Shown: positions 1-11,978, counted from the first letter of the stretch. The stretch: 64,000 nucleotides of DNA from Dicaeum eximium (GCA_013396995.1 VWZP01005800.1:273205-337204); one strand, 5' to 3'. The notes: generated from the letters alone by a model not told the origin. Numbers and translations are program-made.

Positions 1-475
1 CATGTGCCAAGTTCCTGTGACATGCAGAAGTTCAGTTACTCATTCAAAGTATGCTTTGGACCCTAACCTGTTTGGTAGCTTGGGTTTTGGGGGAGGATGT
101 TGGGAGACACAGGCTGTTTAGGATTTGTTTTTTGATGTTTGTTGATAATTTGTTTGTTGGGTTGTTTTTTACCCTTGTTACAAGGTGGTGAACTGAAATA
201 CTTTTTACAGCCAAGAACTGAAATCTTGAATGTTGTTTACAATTACAGTTGTGGATAAACTGCTATAATACATTTTTTTTATATGTGGGAATGGATGCTT
301 AATGGGGAAATATTGCTTAATTAAGAAAAGATAAGAAGAAATAAATTCCATTCATTGCTAACAAACATACCTTTAAATAAAACCTTTGGAATTGGTTCAG
401 CAATCGTGTACTTGCAACTGCCGACTAACACGACACGCTTTTTTTCTTTCTCTTTCTTTCTTCCCTCTCTTAAAG
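1..475 (+). other. NAA30: 3' part of the last NAA30 intron
   Basis: AT-rich sequence without a credible exon. It ends in a long pyrimidine tract (about 440-470) followed by AAAG at 472-475, a good 3' splice site for the terminal NAA30 exon. The rest of the gene lies left of the window. Confidence 0.85.
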
Positions 476-613
476 GTTGTATTGGAAACAGAAATCACAA
501 ATAAGTCTGCTTTGAAACTTTATGAAAACCTTGGTTTTGTGCGAGACAAGAGGCTGTTCAGATACTATTTAAATGGAGTGGATGCACTGCGTCTGAAACT
601 GTGGCTGCGTTAG
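476..613 (+). CDS. NAA30: NAA30 terminal coding exon (NatC catalytic subunit), partial gene
   Basis: This exon encodes the last 45 residues and the TAG stop (611-613) of N-alpha-acetyltransferase 30, catalytic subunit of the NatC complex (with NAA35 and NAA38), which acetylates nascent proteins starting Met-Leu, Met-Ile, Met-Phe and similar at the ribosome. The reading frame begins at phase 0 with VVLETEITNKSALKLYENLG and ends in LRLKLWLR. The N-K-S-A-L-x-L-Y-E-x-x-G-F stretch is the conserved final motif of the GNAT acetyltransferase fold, where the helix after the acetyl-CoA site packs. The catalytic core and the long disordered N-terminus known from vertebrate NAA30 (about 360 residues in mammals) are outside the window. 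The open frame continues 90 nt upstream of 476, but that part is intron: it lies before a strong pyrimidine-tract acceptor and lacks family similarity. The match is to remembered vertebrate NAA30, which is nearly invariant here. Confidence 0.96.
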   Translation, partial: VVLETEITNKSALKLYENLGFVRDKRLFRYYLNGVDALRLKLWLR

Positions 614-974
614 GAGACCCCATCCCAGCCAGCGAGCGACGTCCCAGCAGCGCAGAGTTGTGTTTTGCATGCAATGCAATTTGTCCCAAATTGCTTTGCA
701 AGGTGGACTTTAGTACTTTCCATGCAGCTCTTAAACCTGTCAGTGTCCCATTGAGTGTCGCACACATTCGTTGCACTTTGGCATGGCGCATTTGTTCCGA
801 ATTAAAGCCGATTGTCTCAGACTCCGAGTCCTTTTGGTACCAGCCAGATGTGCCAGGTGATAGCCAAGATATGTTCATTTGCAAGTCTGCTGACTCTTTA
901 GGACATCCACACAGTGAACGTTTCATCAGAGAAAACCTGGATGGGAGCGCCGCTTTTGGTTCCCGAAAATTCAA

Positions 975-980
975 AATAAA
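975..980 (+). terminator. NAA30: Proximal poly(A) signal candidate of NAA30
   Basis: Canonical AATAAA 362 nt after the stop codon, directly after the GC-balanced part of the UTR. It would give a short-UTR mRNA form. Confidence 0.45.
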
Positions 981-2097
981 GCCAATTGTAGATTGTAAAA
1001 TTCTATAAGTATACTAACATTTCATACAAAAATTGCCATAGTTTTCTGGGGAAGAAGAAGAAGAAAAAGAAAAAAGGCTTCAATTTTAGGTTTTATTTTT
1101 CAATATTGAATTTTTCCATTCTTAAATATTGGTACCTCAGTGATTAGTGGATGAAAAAATGTATTGTAGGGTGGGGTGTGTGTTACAATGAGTAACCATT
1201 AAATTGCGTCTGCCAGTGCCTGTATAGATAAGTATATTTGTCTTCACCTCTAAGTTTGGAGTGCATGCTTTTATTCTTTTACTTTCTTCAGTTGTCTTTG
1301 CAAGGAAAAAAAAAAAATCTGCCTTTATTTAAATTCTGGATTTGATAATAAATTATTTCAGATTTTTATAATTCGGATACTTCTCCCAAACAAGGGTTTG
1401 GAAGGCCCTTCTTATAGCAAGAAGTGTAAGCTGTTTTGAAAACCTTGAGTAGCTGCTAAAAGAACCTGGTGGCACCAGTGAATCTCTGCTGGGTTTGGAT
1501 GCACTTTTGTCATTAAAAGAGTGAGGGACTTCTTTTAAAAGAAGATAGAGAAAATTAATGTAAATTGGTATGATTTTTATTTAATCAAAATTATTGCTAG
1601 AAGCTCTGAGAAACAGCTATTTTAAGATAGTTGGAACAGTTTTTTTTCAGATTTACATTGCTTTGCTTCAGTGTTCTAAAATGCTTCAATCTTTGGTTCT
1701 TGGGCTTGGAAATTAATTTCAAGGTGTATCTTATGCATTTTCAGCTGCTCTCATTTTCTCAACTTACTAAATGAACTAAATTATTGGGGGATTTTTTCCC
1801 CTCTAAAATCAAAGCAGCGGGGAAGGAATTCTGTCTCTCTTTCTTGCATTCACTCTTGCTCTGTTTTTCTCTAATTTTTTTTTCCTTCTTTATTTGGGCT
1901 TACATAGGTTTTACCAATACCCATCAATTTGTTCAGTAATGACAGTGTTGAGGCTTTCTTGTTCCGTGTGATTCCATAGCCCAAGCCTGTGAATCAGTTG
2001 GGTTGGTTTTTTTTCTCTCTTTTTTTTTCTTTTCTTTTGAAAGACAAAAATAAAGGTATTAGGTGACTTGTGGAAGCATCTCTGTAATCAGAGATCT

Positions 2098-2150
2098 CAG
2101 AATATTCAGAGTTGGAAGGGACCCACCAGGATCAAGTCCAGCCCTGAGGT
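2098..2150 (-). mobile_element. CR1 LINE 3'-end fragment inside the NAA30 3' UTR
   Basis: Contains the family signature 'gagttggaagggaccc'-like sequence preceded by 'cagaatattc'. This is the reverse complement of the CR1 3' terminus, so the element points to the minus strand. It is about 50 nt and 5'-truncated. Confidence 0.7.
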
Positions 2151-2497
2151 GAATGGTCTGTACAGGGATCAAAAGGATGAACTCAGTGAATCCACTCTCG
2201 TGGAATTGAGTGAATTCTCCAGATTTGCCTTACTACACTTTTATTTTTTCTTCTTTTTTAGGATTTGGTTTGAGTCGTGGGGTTGGTTTTGGGGTTTTCT
2301 TTTTGGTTTGTTTGTTTTCATTTTTGCTAATTACTGTACACTAAAAACAAAACCAACAAACCCCCTACCTCCAGTATCATTTGGAAAAGAGCCCTGTGCA
2401 GGTAAACTGGATTTGAGCAAAGCCGCCTTTTGCACAGACCAATGGCACATGGTGATGGACGTTTCTTACCATGTACAAATCATGAGTTGTATTTGAA

Positions 2498-2503
2498 AAT
2501 AAA
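2498..2503 (+). terminator. NAA30: Distal poly(A) signal candidate of NAA30
   Basis: AATAAA followed after about 30 nt by a T/G-containing stretch (2530-2560). It closes a unique block that looks like conserved UTR rather than repeat. Intermediate hexamers at 1347 and 2049 are alternatives. Confidence 0.45.
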
Positions 2504-3927
2504 GATTTTTAATGGAAATCGGCCCTGCTGAGTTTTCTGCTTGTAGAGACACCATCTGTGCTGTCAAGGGGGTCTGTTCCCCTCAGTAAAGAAAACTCAT
2601 CTTTAAAAGGGTGCCCAAACAAAGTGGTGTAATTGGGTCTGTTACTCCCAGGACATGCTGGAGCTTGGCCTAAAGCCTGTGTTTAGCCACTGCTGCCTTG
2701 ATCAAACCTCTTGTTACCCTGCTCCCTCAGGAGTGCCATTTTTCTGGGTGGCTTTTCAGCAGTTTTGGTCAGTGTTGGTAGCCAGTGCATTGAGTCAGGT
2801 TTCCCTCAGCTGTGGTCCAGGACTAGGGCCTGCCTTGGAGCTGGATCAGGGAGGTTTCAGACCTTGCAAGCAGCTGTTGGGCTTGAATCACAAATTGCAA
2901 ACTGGGCTGCCTTGTGTGTCTTGCTGGGGTTTCAATCTGCAAAGCCAGACAGGCAAGTTTTCTATTGGTTAATATTTAAGCTGTGGGTGTCTTCAGATTC
3001 AAAAGCCGACTGGCAAGTGAGCTGAAATCTCTCCTCGCTGCCAAAAACATCCCTCTGGAGCAGACTTCAAATACAATTTTGGTTGGTTATTGTAAGAAGT
3101 GGGTGCTGCCATGCCTGTGTTGAAAATAGTGAGCAAAATAGGTGCAGGTCCCTCATTTTTGTTTTTCAAAGAGCATACAGCCTGAAAGGTTCTGCCATGG
3201 CTGCTGTGTCACAGGTCACTGCAGGAGACACTGAGCTGCATGTGTTGGGTCCTGTCAAGCAGATTTGTTCTCTGTGCTGCTTGGGATTAGGAAATCAAGT
3301 GGGAAGCCTTGAATTTGCATAGGTTTTCAAAAGGAATCTAGCAAGGAAAAGTTGGTTATTTCTCCTGTCTGTTGCTAAACACAGTTCTCTCCCCCTCGCC
3401 TTTTTGCATTGACAAATCTAACTAAGGAGTTGATTGCTTTTATATTTAAATTTGCCCAAATGTTGCTACTGGCTGACGTGTCGGTCTGGATGTTTGCATT
3501 CATTATGTTGTTTTTTTAAGAAATGATCAGGTTCATCACCTTCAAGGCATCATCAGATTGGTGTTGCAGAGTATGTCACAAACTATTCTTCAGGGCACTG
3601 CAAGACATTGCTACAACTCAGTGCTGTGTTGAAAATCTTCAGGTCTTGTACAAACATTACAACCTATGTTGGAGTTCAGGTATCAGGTGGGCATCTATGA
3701 AAATAGCAAGTGTATCTCAAAATACTGGACTGCTGTTTTGAGTGGATTATATTCTTCTGTCCCTTTATCCTTTTTGATGAGAACAAAACCAGTGGGGTTA
3801 CAAAATGTACAAGTTGTCTAAATACAATGCAGTCAAATAAATGGTTACGTTGTTTATCTATTTCCTTTTCAACGGGAATGTTCTAATGGTTGTTTTGCTT
3901 TGTCTACGAAATACAAATACACACTTG
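2504..3927. other. Intergenic sequence, nothing recognised
   Basis: Unique sequence downstream of NAA30. Open frames of 60-105 codons on the plus strand have no family features and no splice context. I see no RNA gene or repeat. Confidence 0.6.
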
Positions 3928-4022
3928 CTCAAGGCCAGGCTGGGTGGAGCTTGGAGCAACCTGGGCCAGTGGAAAGTGATCTTGAAGGTCCCTTCCAACC
4001 CAAACCATTCTGGGATTCTCTG
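3928..4022 (+). mobile_element. CR1 LINE 3'-end fragment
   Basis: Plus-strand CR1: 'aggctgggtggagcttggag' leads into 'ggtcccttccaacccaaacc' and an 'attctgggattct' terminus. Only about 95 nt of the 3' end is kept. Confidence 0.88.
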
Positions 4023-4574
4023 ACAGAGAAACGGTGGGAAAATTTTTACAAGAGGAAACTCTGTTATCATGACTTGATTTAAAACTGCCATGCTTGTGTC
4101 GGGAGCATCTTGAACATCATTTATCTGAACAGTGTCACAGCTGAACTGAAATGGGTCCTTTCTTATGGCTGTTAAGTCACGACTTACACAGACACTGGAT
4201 TTTCCTGGGAGGTAAGGAGGGGGGTTTATTATTTTGGTTGCAAGTAAGAAAAAATTGAGAACTGCTTGCAGCCCTTGCAATGCTGAGAACTCTTTTTAAA
4301 GCATACAGAGGATTCCTGTATGTACTTAGAAAAAAATGTACTTTTTAAATCCTCTCAAAGTTCTTTTCATGTACTTTAAGCTTTATTCCCTCTACCATTG
4401 TATCCAGGCTCCTAAAACTCTGGGAATTTGCCAGCAGTTGTGGCTGTGTGACTGTGTTAGAGAGGTGTGCAGGGACTGAGGGCTGTAACCAACCTGCCAG
4501 AGACTGCTGCTCATCTGCCAGGAGCTCCAAGGCCCTTCTTCCAGATTCCTTCATGGTTCCTTACAGCTCCCAGT

Positions 4575-4840
4575 ACCTAAAGAGGAGCTTTTTCACAAGG
4601 GCATGGAGTGACAGGACAAGGGGAAATGGCTTCAAATTGACAGAGGGTGGATTTAGAGTGGAGATGAGGAAGAAATTCCTGACTCTGAGGGTGGTGATGT
4701 GACTGCCCCTGGATCCCTGACAGTGTTCCAGGGCAGGCTGGATGGGGCTTGGAGCAGCCTGGGACAGTGGAAGATGTCCCTGCCCACGGCAGGGGGTGGA
4801 AAGGATTGTCCCTTCCAACCCAAACCATTCCATGGTTATG
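4575..4840 (+). mobile_element. CR1 LINE 3' fragment
   Basis: Plus-strand CR1 of about 265 nt, including the block that in intact elements encodes the end of the reverse transcriptase ('tggcttcaaattgacagagg', 'gatgaggaagaaattcctga') and the 3' UTR ending in 'cttccaacccaaaccattcc'. Open frames across it are relics. Confidence 0.92.
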
Positions 4841-5412
4841 TCATCCTAAGGAATGATTCTCCAGCTGTTCAGCCCTTGCAGGTGCCTGAAGTGTGTAACC
4901 TCCAGGTGGGAGACACAGATTTAAATTCCAGCTCTGCATCCACCACAAGTTCCATCCTGGATTTAAGAAATTATCTATCACAATCAAAACTGAACCCTGA
5001 GAGCATCAGCAAAAAATGTCCTAAACAGCTTCTTAACTTTTCTGAGAGGTGTTTTTCCTGTTTTCTGCACCAGCTGCTGCCTTGATTTGGGGCATTTTCT
5101 TTAAAAAAAAAAAAAAGAAAGCAAAAGCAGGACAGGAAAATTATTTTCTGCTGAAGTGAATGCTTCTCTCCAGGTGTGAAAGACTGAGAGAAGGTGACAA
5201 AGAGGAGGTAGTGGCTGAAGATTGAATACAGGACCTTAATAATAACTGGTTTCTACTTTCTATCTGTAACGAGATGCCACCTGCTGCTCTCTGTGTTTGT
5301 AAAATACCAGTTAAGAAGAAGGTTGAAAAAGTAGGTGACTGAGCAGCTTTGCTAAAGTAAGAAAGATTTATGCAAAGCTGAAGGTATTATATATAATAAT
5401 AATATTGTAGAC
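4841..5412. other. Intergenic sequence with a poly(A) run, nothing else recognised
   Basis: Unique sequence. An A-run at about 5102-5115 is the only notable low-complexity stretch. No gene is supported. Confidence 0.55.
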
Positions 5413-5470
5413 TTGTAGAATAACATGAGTTGGAAGGGACCCGTAAAGATCATTGTAGCCCAGCTTCTGA
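5413..5470 (-). mobile_element. CR1 LINE 3'-end fragment
   Basis: Short minus-strand CR1 remnant: 'tagaataacatgagttggaa' followed by 'gggacccgtaaagatcatt'. It is directly followed by an ATAAT microsatellite. Confidence 0.75.
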
Positions 5471-5474
5471 AAAA

Positions 5475-5770
5475 ATTAATATAACATAATATAACATAAT
5501 ATAATATAATATAATATAATATAATAAAAATACAAGCATTGAAGGAAACAAGTGGTTGCATTTTTCTGACCTATGACTATATGAAAATTGCAACTCTGCT
5601 TGACTGATATATATGTGTATGNAATAAAATACCAATATGCAATATAAAATATAGCAAAATATAATAAAAATTATATTTATTATACTTATTGTATTTATTT
5701 TGTTTTTATTATATTATTTTAATATATTATTTTTATTATATTGTATTAATTTTATTATATTAGCTATGCA
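5475..5770. repeat. AT-rich microsatellite tract with one ambiguous base
   Basis: (ATAAT/ATAAC)n occupies 5477-5527, then an imperfect ATAAAAT/TTATTTTA-rich stretch runs from about 5630 to 5765. Base 5622 is 'n', an unresolved position, as expected of a repeat hard to sequence. Short ORFs here (one with an X residue) are artefacts. Confidence 0.9.
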
Positions 5771-8440
5771 ACCCCCTTGCAGACAGCACCCTAAAAATCC
5801 TTGCCCTATGTGAACACACTCCTTTCCATGAGTAATTTAGAGCACACAGTTAATTGAATACTCTGGTGTTGCCACAGTTCCCTCCTGAGGGATGGAAAAA
5901 GCTCTTAGTCTCAATCAGAATTAGTCTTTAATATCAGCAAGAGCAAACAAAGGAGCCCTCGGAGCTGGATGTTTGATGGAAGGGGCTGATGTGTCACTCC
6001 TGAATTGGGCTGAGTGTGCTCCAAGCCCATTGACTCCGAGCAGGAGGCTGTGCTGGAGGAGATAATTACAAAAAGAAGAAACCCAGCTGCTCTTCAGACA
6101 AATTAAGGATGTCCTTCTCCCTCCTCTCCCCTCTCCATGCTGCTCTGGGACTCCAGCAGCTCTCCAGGAATGAAAAGCACTTTCAGGTTCAGCCCTAATG
6201 AAGGGCTTGCACCATCCGTGGCTCCTGCTGCTGGTCAGTGATAGAATTCACCAGAAAATGGGATTTTTTTTTTCTTTTCCACCCATTTTTTTAACTCAGG
6301 TGACTTGATCCAAAAGCCTTTTGGTGTCCTTAGGTCCGAAGTCTCTCCTGTGGCTGGCACAGGGCTGTGTTTCTTGCAGCAATAAACTGAGCTTGTTAGG
6401 GATGAGTGAGCTGGGCTGCCTGAAAATGTAAACAGCCTCAGAAAGTAAATAAATTGGGAAGTGGTTCAAGCCACAAATGGCAGTCGGAGCCTTTTCCTGC
6501 AAATAGCAGAGATTTTTATCTCGCTGTCTGAAAGTGACATTCAAAGAATTGCTCTCTTGGGATTGGAAAAGAAGTTCTTCATTACAGGAAACAGGTCTGG
6601 GTATGATTAAAAAGCTGAAGTGTTCTCCTTGGGTTTTGTTTTTGGTTTTGTTTTATTGAAGGGAAATTGAAAATCTGACCATCTCCGGGCTGTCAGTGAA
6701 GCAGAGATGACTCCAATGGCTCCATTTATAAACTGACAAATGGAATATGGAGCAGACATTTACAGAGATGCTGCCTTGCACTGAGCTTTATAATCTCAGT
6801 ATTCTCAGTCCTTCGTATGTGTCAAAATAGGCCAAAAATGCATTTATTGAAATGTCAAACTTCAATGTTCTGGCTCTGCCCGTGTGGATAGAAAATAACT
6901 TTTCTATCTCTCCAACAGGAATTTTGTAGTTTTCTGTGAGATTGTTTTGCAGTTTACTGTGTGTTCTTGGAAAGTCCTTTGGAAGAAATGCACTCGGAAA
7001 ACTCTCAGCCTCAAAATCCCAGGAACATTCGAACCTACAGAAAGAGCCCTTTTTTTTCACAGATCCTGCAAGTGACAGCTCCTGTTTTTTCCTCACCAGC
7101 TGAAGAGCTTAATCCAAGCATGGAAATAAAAACCAAATTCCAGAAAAACATTTTTAAAGTATCTTCTTAATGATCTTTTGCCAGCTCCGTCCCTCTTCCC
7201 CTCCTGCTTGAGCTCTGCAAACTTTTAGTTTCAAGCTGTTCTAGCATTCAAAGGATGGATTACTGTGGGTAAGTTTTCCCTGGTAAATAGTTTCCAGGAG
7301 AGATTTAGATTTCCTTAAGCTGCAAATTTCTGCTGCTTGAAATGCAAAGATAATTTTCTGGGGTTTCTATTGGTTGTATCCAGCCCAAAAACTCCTTTCT
7401 GTCAGTGTGCACTGGATGCATTGTCAGTCAGCATCAGGCAAAGTGGCTCAGGACAGGCTGGGGAGGAGCTGCAGCCCTCAGAGGGAGGAAGAAGGGGAAA
7501 CTGAGGCAGGAGAGGCTGGGTGTGCTGGAATCCTTTGGATTAATGATTTCTGGAAATCAGAACTGCTGCTTCTTCAGAGGCAAGTGCTGTCATCATTGGA
7601 GTACATGGATTGTCCAAACCTTGTACAGATGGGAGGCTTGGGATGCGCTGGAGGGGTGTCCAAAGGAAATCTGCTCATCCTCCGTGCTTTTCTTCTCTCT
7701 GTGCAAACAAGAATGGCCTGAACAAGCATTATCCTGCTTAAAACACCAGATCACATGGCAGGGGAGAGGCACACAAAAGGGCAAAGAGAGGATTTGGTTT
7801 GGGAGTTACCATTTGTCAGCCCTTGGTTGTTAGAGGAGCCCGATCTCATGGACTTGAGCCAAAGCAGTTTCTGCTGGGACTTTCTGCAGCCACAGGGATT
7901 AATCCTTAAAGCTGGTCCTGACACAGGATGGGGCCTCTGACTCCTGTGACTCAGATGAGGCTCGAGGCTCAGATCGCCTCGCTGAGCCAAAAAGAAACTG
8001 AATTTTGCCTTAAAATTAGGACTTGAGGGGGAAATGGTGCACCACAGCTGGTTACAGCTAACAAAACAGTAATAAAGCAAAGCACCCCTGAAACAGCAGC
8101 TACACCAGAAGCTGTCCCAGCTGGGGCAGCTCTCTGGAACAGGCAATACCTTGAATTGGCACTCCTAAATCCCTGCTGCCCATCACAGCCATCCTGGTTG
8201 TCACCCTGCCTTGGGACAGGGCTCCCTTTCTCCAGCAGTGAGAGCAGAACAAACCCCTGGCCATGAAACTACAGCTCCCATGTATCCTGGGCTTTTCCCA
8301 CATTTCTGCTTGAATCCAGCAAGAATTTCACCCATTTGCCTGCAGCCAGTGAAGGCACTGATGGGGTTGGCATCAGTTTGCCTGTGAACAGGTGGATGCA
8401 GGGCTGGGGGCTTTGAATCCTCCTGGTCCCATCTCCCAGG
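5771..8440. other. Intergenic sequence, nothing recognised
   Basis: Unique sequence between repeats. Frames up to about 140 codons exist on both strands but have no conserved motif, no splice structure and no promoter context. Confidence 0.55.
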
Positions 8441-8690
8441 TCACAAAGGACAAGAGGAAACAACCCCAGGTTGTGCCAGAGGAGGTTTGGATTGGATACA
8501 GGCAAAAAGTTCTTCACTGAAAACATTGTCAAGCCCAGGGAAGCGATGGAGCCACCATCCCTGGAGGGATTTCAAAGCCACAAGGATGTGGCACTTGGGG
8601 ACATGAGTTCATGGTGGCTTTGGCAGTGCTGGGGGAATTGGTTGGATTGGATGATCTTAGAGGGCTTTTCCAACCTAAATGATTCCATAA
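8441..8690 (+). mobile_element. CR1 LINE 3' fragment
   Basis: Plus-strand CR1: 'ggacaagaggaaacaacccc', 'attggatacaggcaaaaagt', 'tggagggatttcaaagccac', then 'ggatgatcttagagggcttt' and 'ccaacctaaatgattccata'. It belongs to the subfamily ending 'ccaacctaaatgattc', different from the 'ccaacccaaaccattc' copies. Confidence 0.9.
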
Positions 8691-9067
8691 GTCTCCACAT
8701 TGTTGCTCTGAATACATGGTATTCACTCAAAAATCTCAAGACACAGACTTTACACAAAGGATTTGTCTTTTCAAGAGAAATGTTTCATCCAGAGCAGTCA
8801 CTTTTGGTCCATGTGACCACCTGGGCACCTTTGGAAGTCAAAATTTACAGCAAGACTTTTCTCCTTCTGAAAGGTTCTGTAAAGCTTCCAGCTGCTTTTC
8901 CAGTCCTCTGGCTCCTACAGCTGTGCCCCACAGTGCTCTTTATGTGGGTCACCAAGTGTTACCAGGCTGATTCATGAAGGTCTGGAGTATCTGCATGGCA
9001 GCTGGATTCTGCTGGGAGCCTTAAAACCACCCCTGCCTGGGCCATCCCACTCCTCTGTGCTGGGTCA

Positions 9068-9074
<7 letters not shown>

Positions 9075-9098
<24 letters not shown>

Positions 9099-9102
9099 GC
9101 TC
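9075..9102. repeat. (AGC)n trinucleotide microsatellite
   Basis: An uninterrupted run of about nine AGC units. It yields alanine or serine runs in chance ORFs on both strands. It lies between NAA30 and CCDC198, not in a gene. Confidence 0.9.
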
Positions 9103-9500
9103 TGCTGGCAAGAGCTTTACACAGAAATGAGGCAAGAGAAGGTTGGGATGCACAGGTGTCATCTCTACACTTGGTTTTTAATAGGAAATCTGGGGGGGAA
9201 GCAGGGAGGCAAGGCTGTGCTGGTGGATGCAGCAGTGCCACGGGGCAGAGGGAACAGAATTCCCATATTTTTATGTGCTTTATACACCTGGGGCAAACCA
9301 AGCCTGGTGAAACAGGTTCTTCCTCGATTTTAAGTGCCTCAAATAGGGTGGGGTAACACAGGTGTGGAGAAAAGGGGTAAGGGGTAGGAGGAGAGGAAAG
9401 TGCCAGGGATGGGAGTGAAGAAGAGTGAAGCTCGTGAAGTGTCCCCAGTGTCTCCTGCATGCATGGAGATGGGCACTCTGGGGGGCTGGGAGGGGATTTC

Positions 9501-9542
9501 ACAGATAATTTGGGACTCCAAACAGATAATTTGGGACTGCAA
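9501..9542. repeat. 21-bp tandem duplication
   Basis: Two copies of a unit beginning 'acagataatttgggact', differing at one base (c/g). A recent slippage or local duplication. Confidence 0.88.
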
Positions 9543-11940
9543 AGAGTGACAACAACGTGGTGCCTCTTGCAGAGGGATCAGGAGGGCCTGCTCTGAAAGG
9601 GCAGCACCCCGTTCAGCTGAGCAGCTCTGTGTGGCCAAAAGGAGGTGCCCGAACAGGTTGAGAGGAGGTGAAAAAAATGAACTCCTGGTGCAGAATGGGC
9701 TACCAGAGCCCACAGAAAGACAGAACCAGGGTGGAAGAGCAGCCCTGTCTGCAGCCAGGTGTGTGCCCTCCTCTGAGAAGATGGTGCCCCTCAGCAGAAA
9801 TGCACATCTGGTGCTGTATTTGTGTCAGGGTGATGAACTGAGCCAGCTCCCAGAAAGGTTCAGCTAGCAGAGGAAAGGCTGGGAGCAAGGGCAGGGAGAG
9901 GAGGACCCTGGTATTTTGGCTGTGAGAGCAGCTCAGCCACCATGAGTGACCTCTCCCAGCTGAACATTGGCAGCTCTGGTCGCCCTCCCTGTGTGTTCCC
10001 CCATGGAGCAGCTTCCAACTCAGTTATAAAACAGCCCAGACTGAACCCTGCTCTTGTGTCCATCTCCTCCAGGAACACAATCACCTTCAGCCTCTGCCTT
10101 TCCAACACCCTCTGATTAATTTTTCTTCCTCCAGGCTGGTGTGGCAGTGAGGGCTCTCCCAGAGGAGCAGCAAGGAAGAAGGACTTCTCCAGAAGCTGCT
10201 CCCAGCTTCTGTGTCCACCAAACCCCTGATGCCTTAAGTTTTAGCTTTCATATTTTCAGATTCTGTACTGCCTTAGTGTGTGACTCTGAACTTCATATAA
10301 AGTGTCAGCAAGTTCTCCTCACACTTCAGTCAGACACAACAATCCTTTTCCAGCCTGAAAACCAAGGACACCACTGCAGCTCCAGGCCCAAAAAGTGCAA
10401 ACAGCAGAGAGCTGAGGAGAGCAGACTGGGAGGGTGGGACTGCATCACCTGGAGCTGGAATTGGACAATTCACCCCATTGTGGAAATGGAGCAGAGCTTA
10501 TAAAAGTGAGAAAACTCTGACCCATTGTCCACCTTGGGTCCATCTTGGGCAGAGCCACGGCCGGGCTCTTGTGCTGCCCCGGGTGTGTCCTTTGAAGGCC
10601 TTTCATAAAAACCTCCTTCATGCCTTTAACTCTCCAGCAGCCTCTCTAGGCATCACCTTGACATGCAATGGAGCCAGGGAGGGATCTCCTGCTCGTCCAG
10701 GGGTGCTCAGCACAGAGCTCAGCCTCCACTGGGATGGTGCAAGCAGGCAGATAAATGTTTTCATGTTTAAGAGCAGGGAATTAATCACATCTGCCAAATC
10801 TGTCTTGGTAAACAAGCTTCAGCTTGACCTGGGGAACCTGAAATGATACATCCTACTTTTCCATTTGGAAACTGTTGTTTTCTTTCAGTTAAGCTTTCTA
10901 TGTCCTTAGAACGCTTTTGGGATTATTCTCTGTTTCTGGCCAGGCACCGAGAGGGGAACAAACAGTGAAAATCTGTGCAAAAGCCTTTTCTCCTGGAGGC
11001 TGGAGGTGTGGGCTGCACCCCCCTGAGCCACCTGAAGAATATCAGGGAGATGGATGTTCAGGGACCCATCAGAGCCTTCACCATGGCCACACCTTTATCT
11101 AAAAACTGAGATAAAGCTTTACCTGAAACGGAGCCCCAGGCCACGTTCTCTGACAAAACTCTGTGGGGAGAGATGCAAAGGACCAAGAGGCTACAATCCA
11201 TAAACCTTTAGGAAAAGTTTCACTGCCACAGAAGATGTGGCAAGTTAGGAACCTGGTCAGGGCTGGTATCCACCTCAGGGGATGGGCAGAACCCCAGGCT
11301 GCTCTCCCAAGCCAGGCTCTGCTCTCCCAGCACATTTAAGCCCAGATCTCTGTCTGGGAGGAAAGGCTGGGTTTCATCATAACAGGCTTTAATTGTGTGG
11401 GGAATGTGCTGCTTCTCCAGGTGTTGGGTTACTGCCTGTCCTCTAAAAGCAGGGACATTTCCTCAAGGTCAGGGGCTTCGTGTGCATTTATCTGGTCACC
11501 CAAGTAACTCCTTCCTTCTCCTGGCAGCAGGAAGGTGATGCTGCTTTCTGTGCCTGAGAAAAACCATCAGCAGAAAACCTGAGCTGGTGTTGTTCACACG
11601 TTTGGGGGCAGTTGTTTGCTTTGTTTCTCTGTTTGAGGTCTTTGTCTCTTTTTTGTTTTTTTAAATCATCTTTCTTGGGCTCTCTGAAATGTGCCAAGTG
11701 GGTGATTAATTGCAGGGAGCATCCATTCCCGGCGTGATTTGCGTGTTAATCAGTGAAATCAGCACCGCTGAGTCCTGTTACACCTGGGAGGGAAGATGAG
11801 CCATGGGCCTGGAGCTGGGGGTGGCTGCAGGCAGCCCTGAGGACAGGGAGCCCCAGGACAAGGTTCGATTTTACACCTGACCCATCCCTGTGCTCCATCA
11901 GGGGATTCTGCCTGTGCCTGGCAAAATCCGACACTGAAGG

Positions 11941-11978
11941 GGGATGACTTCAGGGAAAGGGGGATGACTTCAGGGAAA
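11941..11978. repeat. 20-bp tandem duplication
   Basis: Two nearly perfect copies of 'gggatgacttcagggaaagg', the second ending before its last two bases. Confidence 0.88.

Larger units (their letters stand above)
614..2503 (+). other. NAA30: NAA30 3' UTR (probable extent)
   Basis: Sequence after the NAA30 stop. The first 390 nt are GC-balanced with several CpGs, unlike the AT-rich remainder, and end in an AATAAA at 975-980. Further AATAAA hexamers occur at 1347-1352, 2049-2054 and 2498-2503. The last one follows a non-repetitive block (2370-2500) and I take it as the distal end. A short CR1 fragment (2098-2150) and T/G-rich stretches (2000-2040, 2240-2330) lie inside. The extent is inferred, since no transcript data are available. 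Confidence 0.6.

Noticed and set aside
386..475. Upstream extension of the NAA30 frame beginning at 386
   Set aside because: It translates the pyrimidine tract of the intron; the real exon begins at 476.
9057..9356. Plus-strand frame with an alanine run and minus frame 9065-9502
   Set aside because: Both are produced by the AGC microsatellite.
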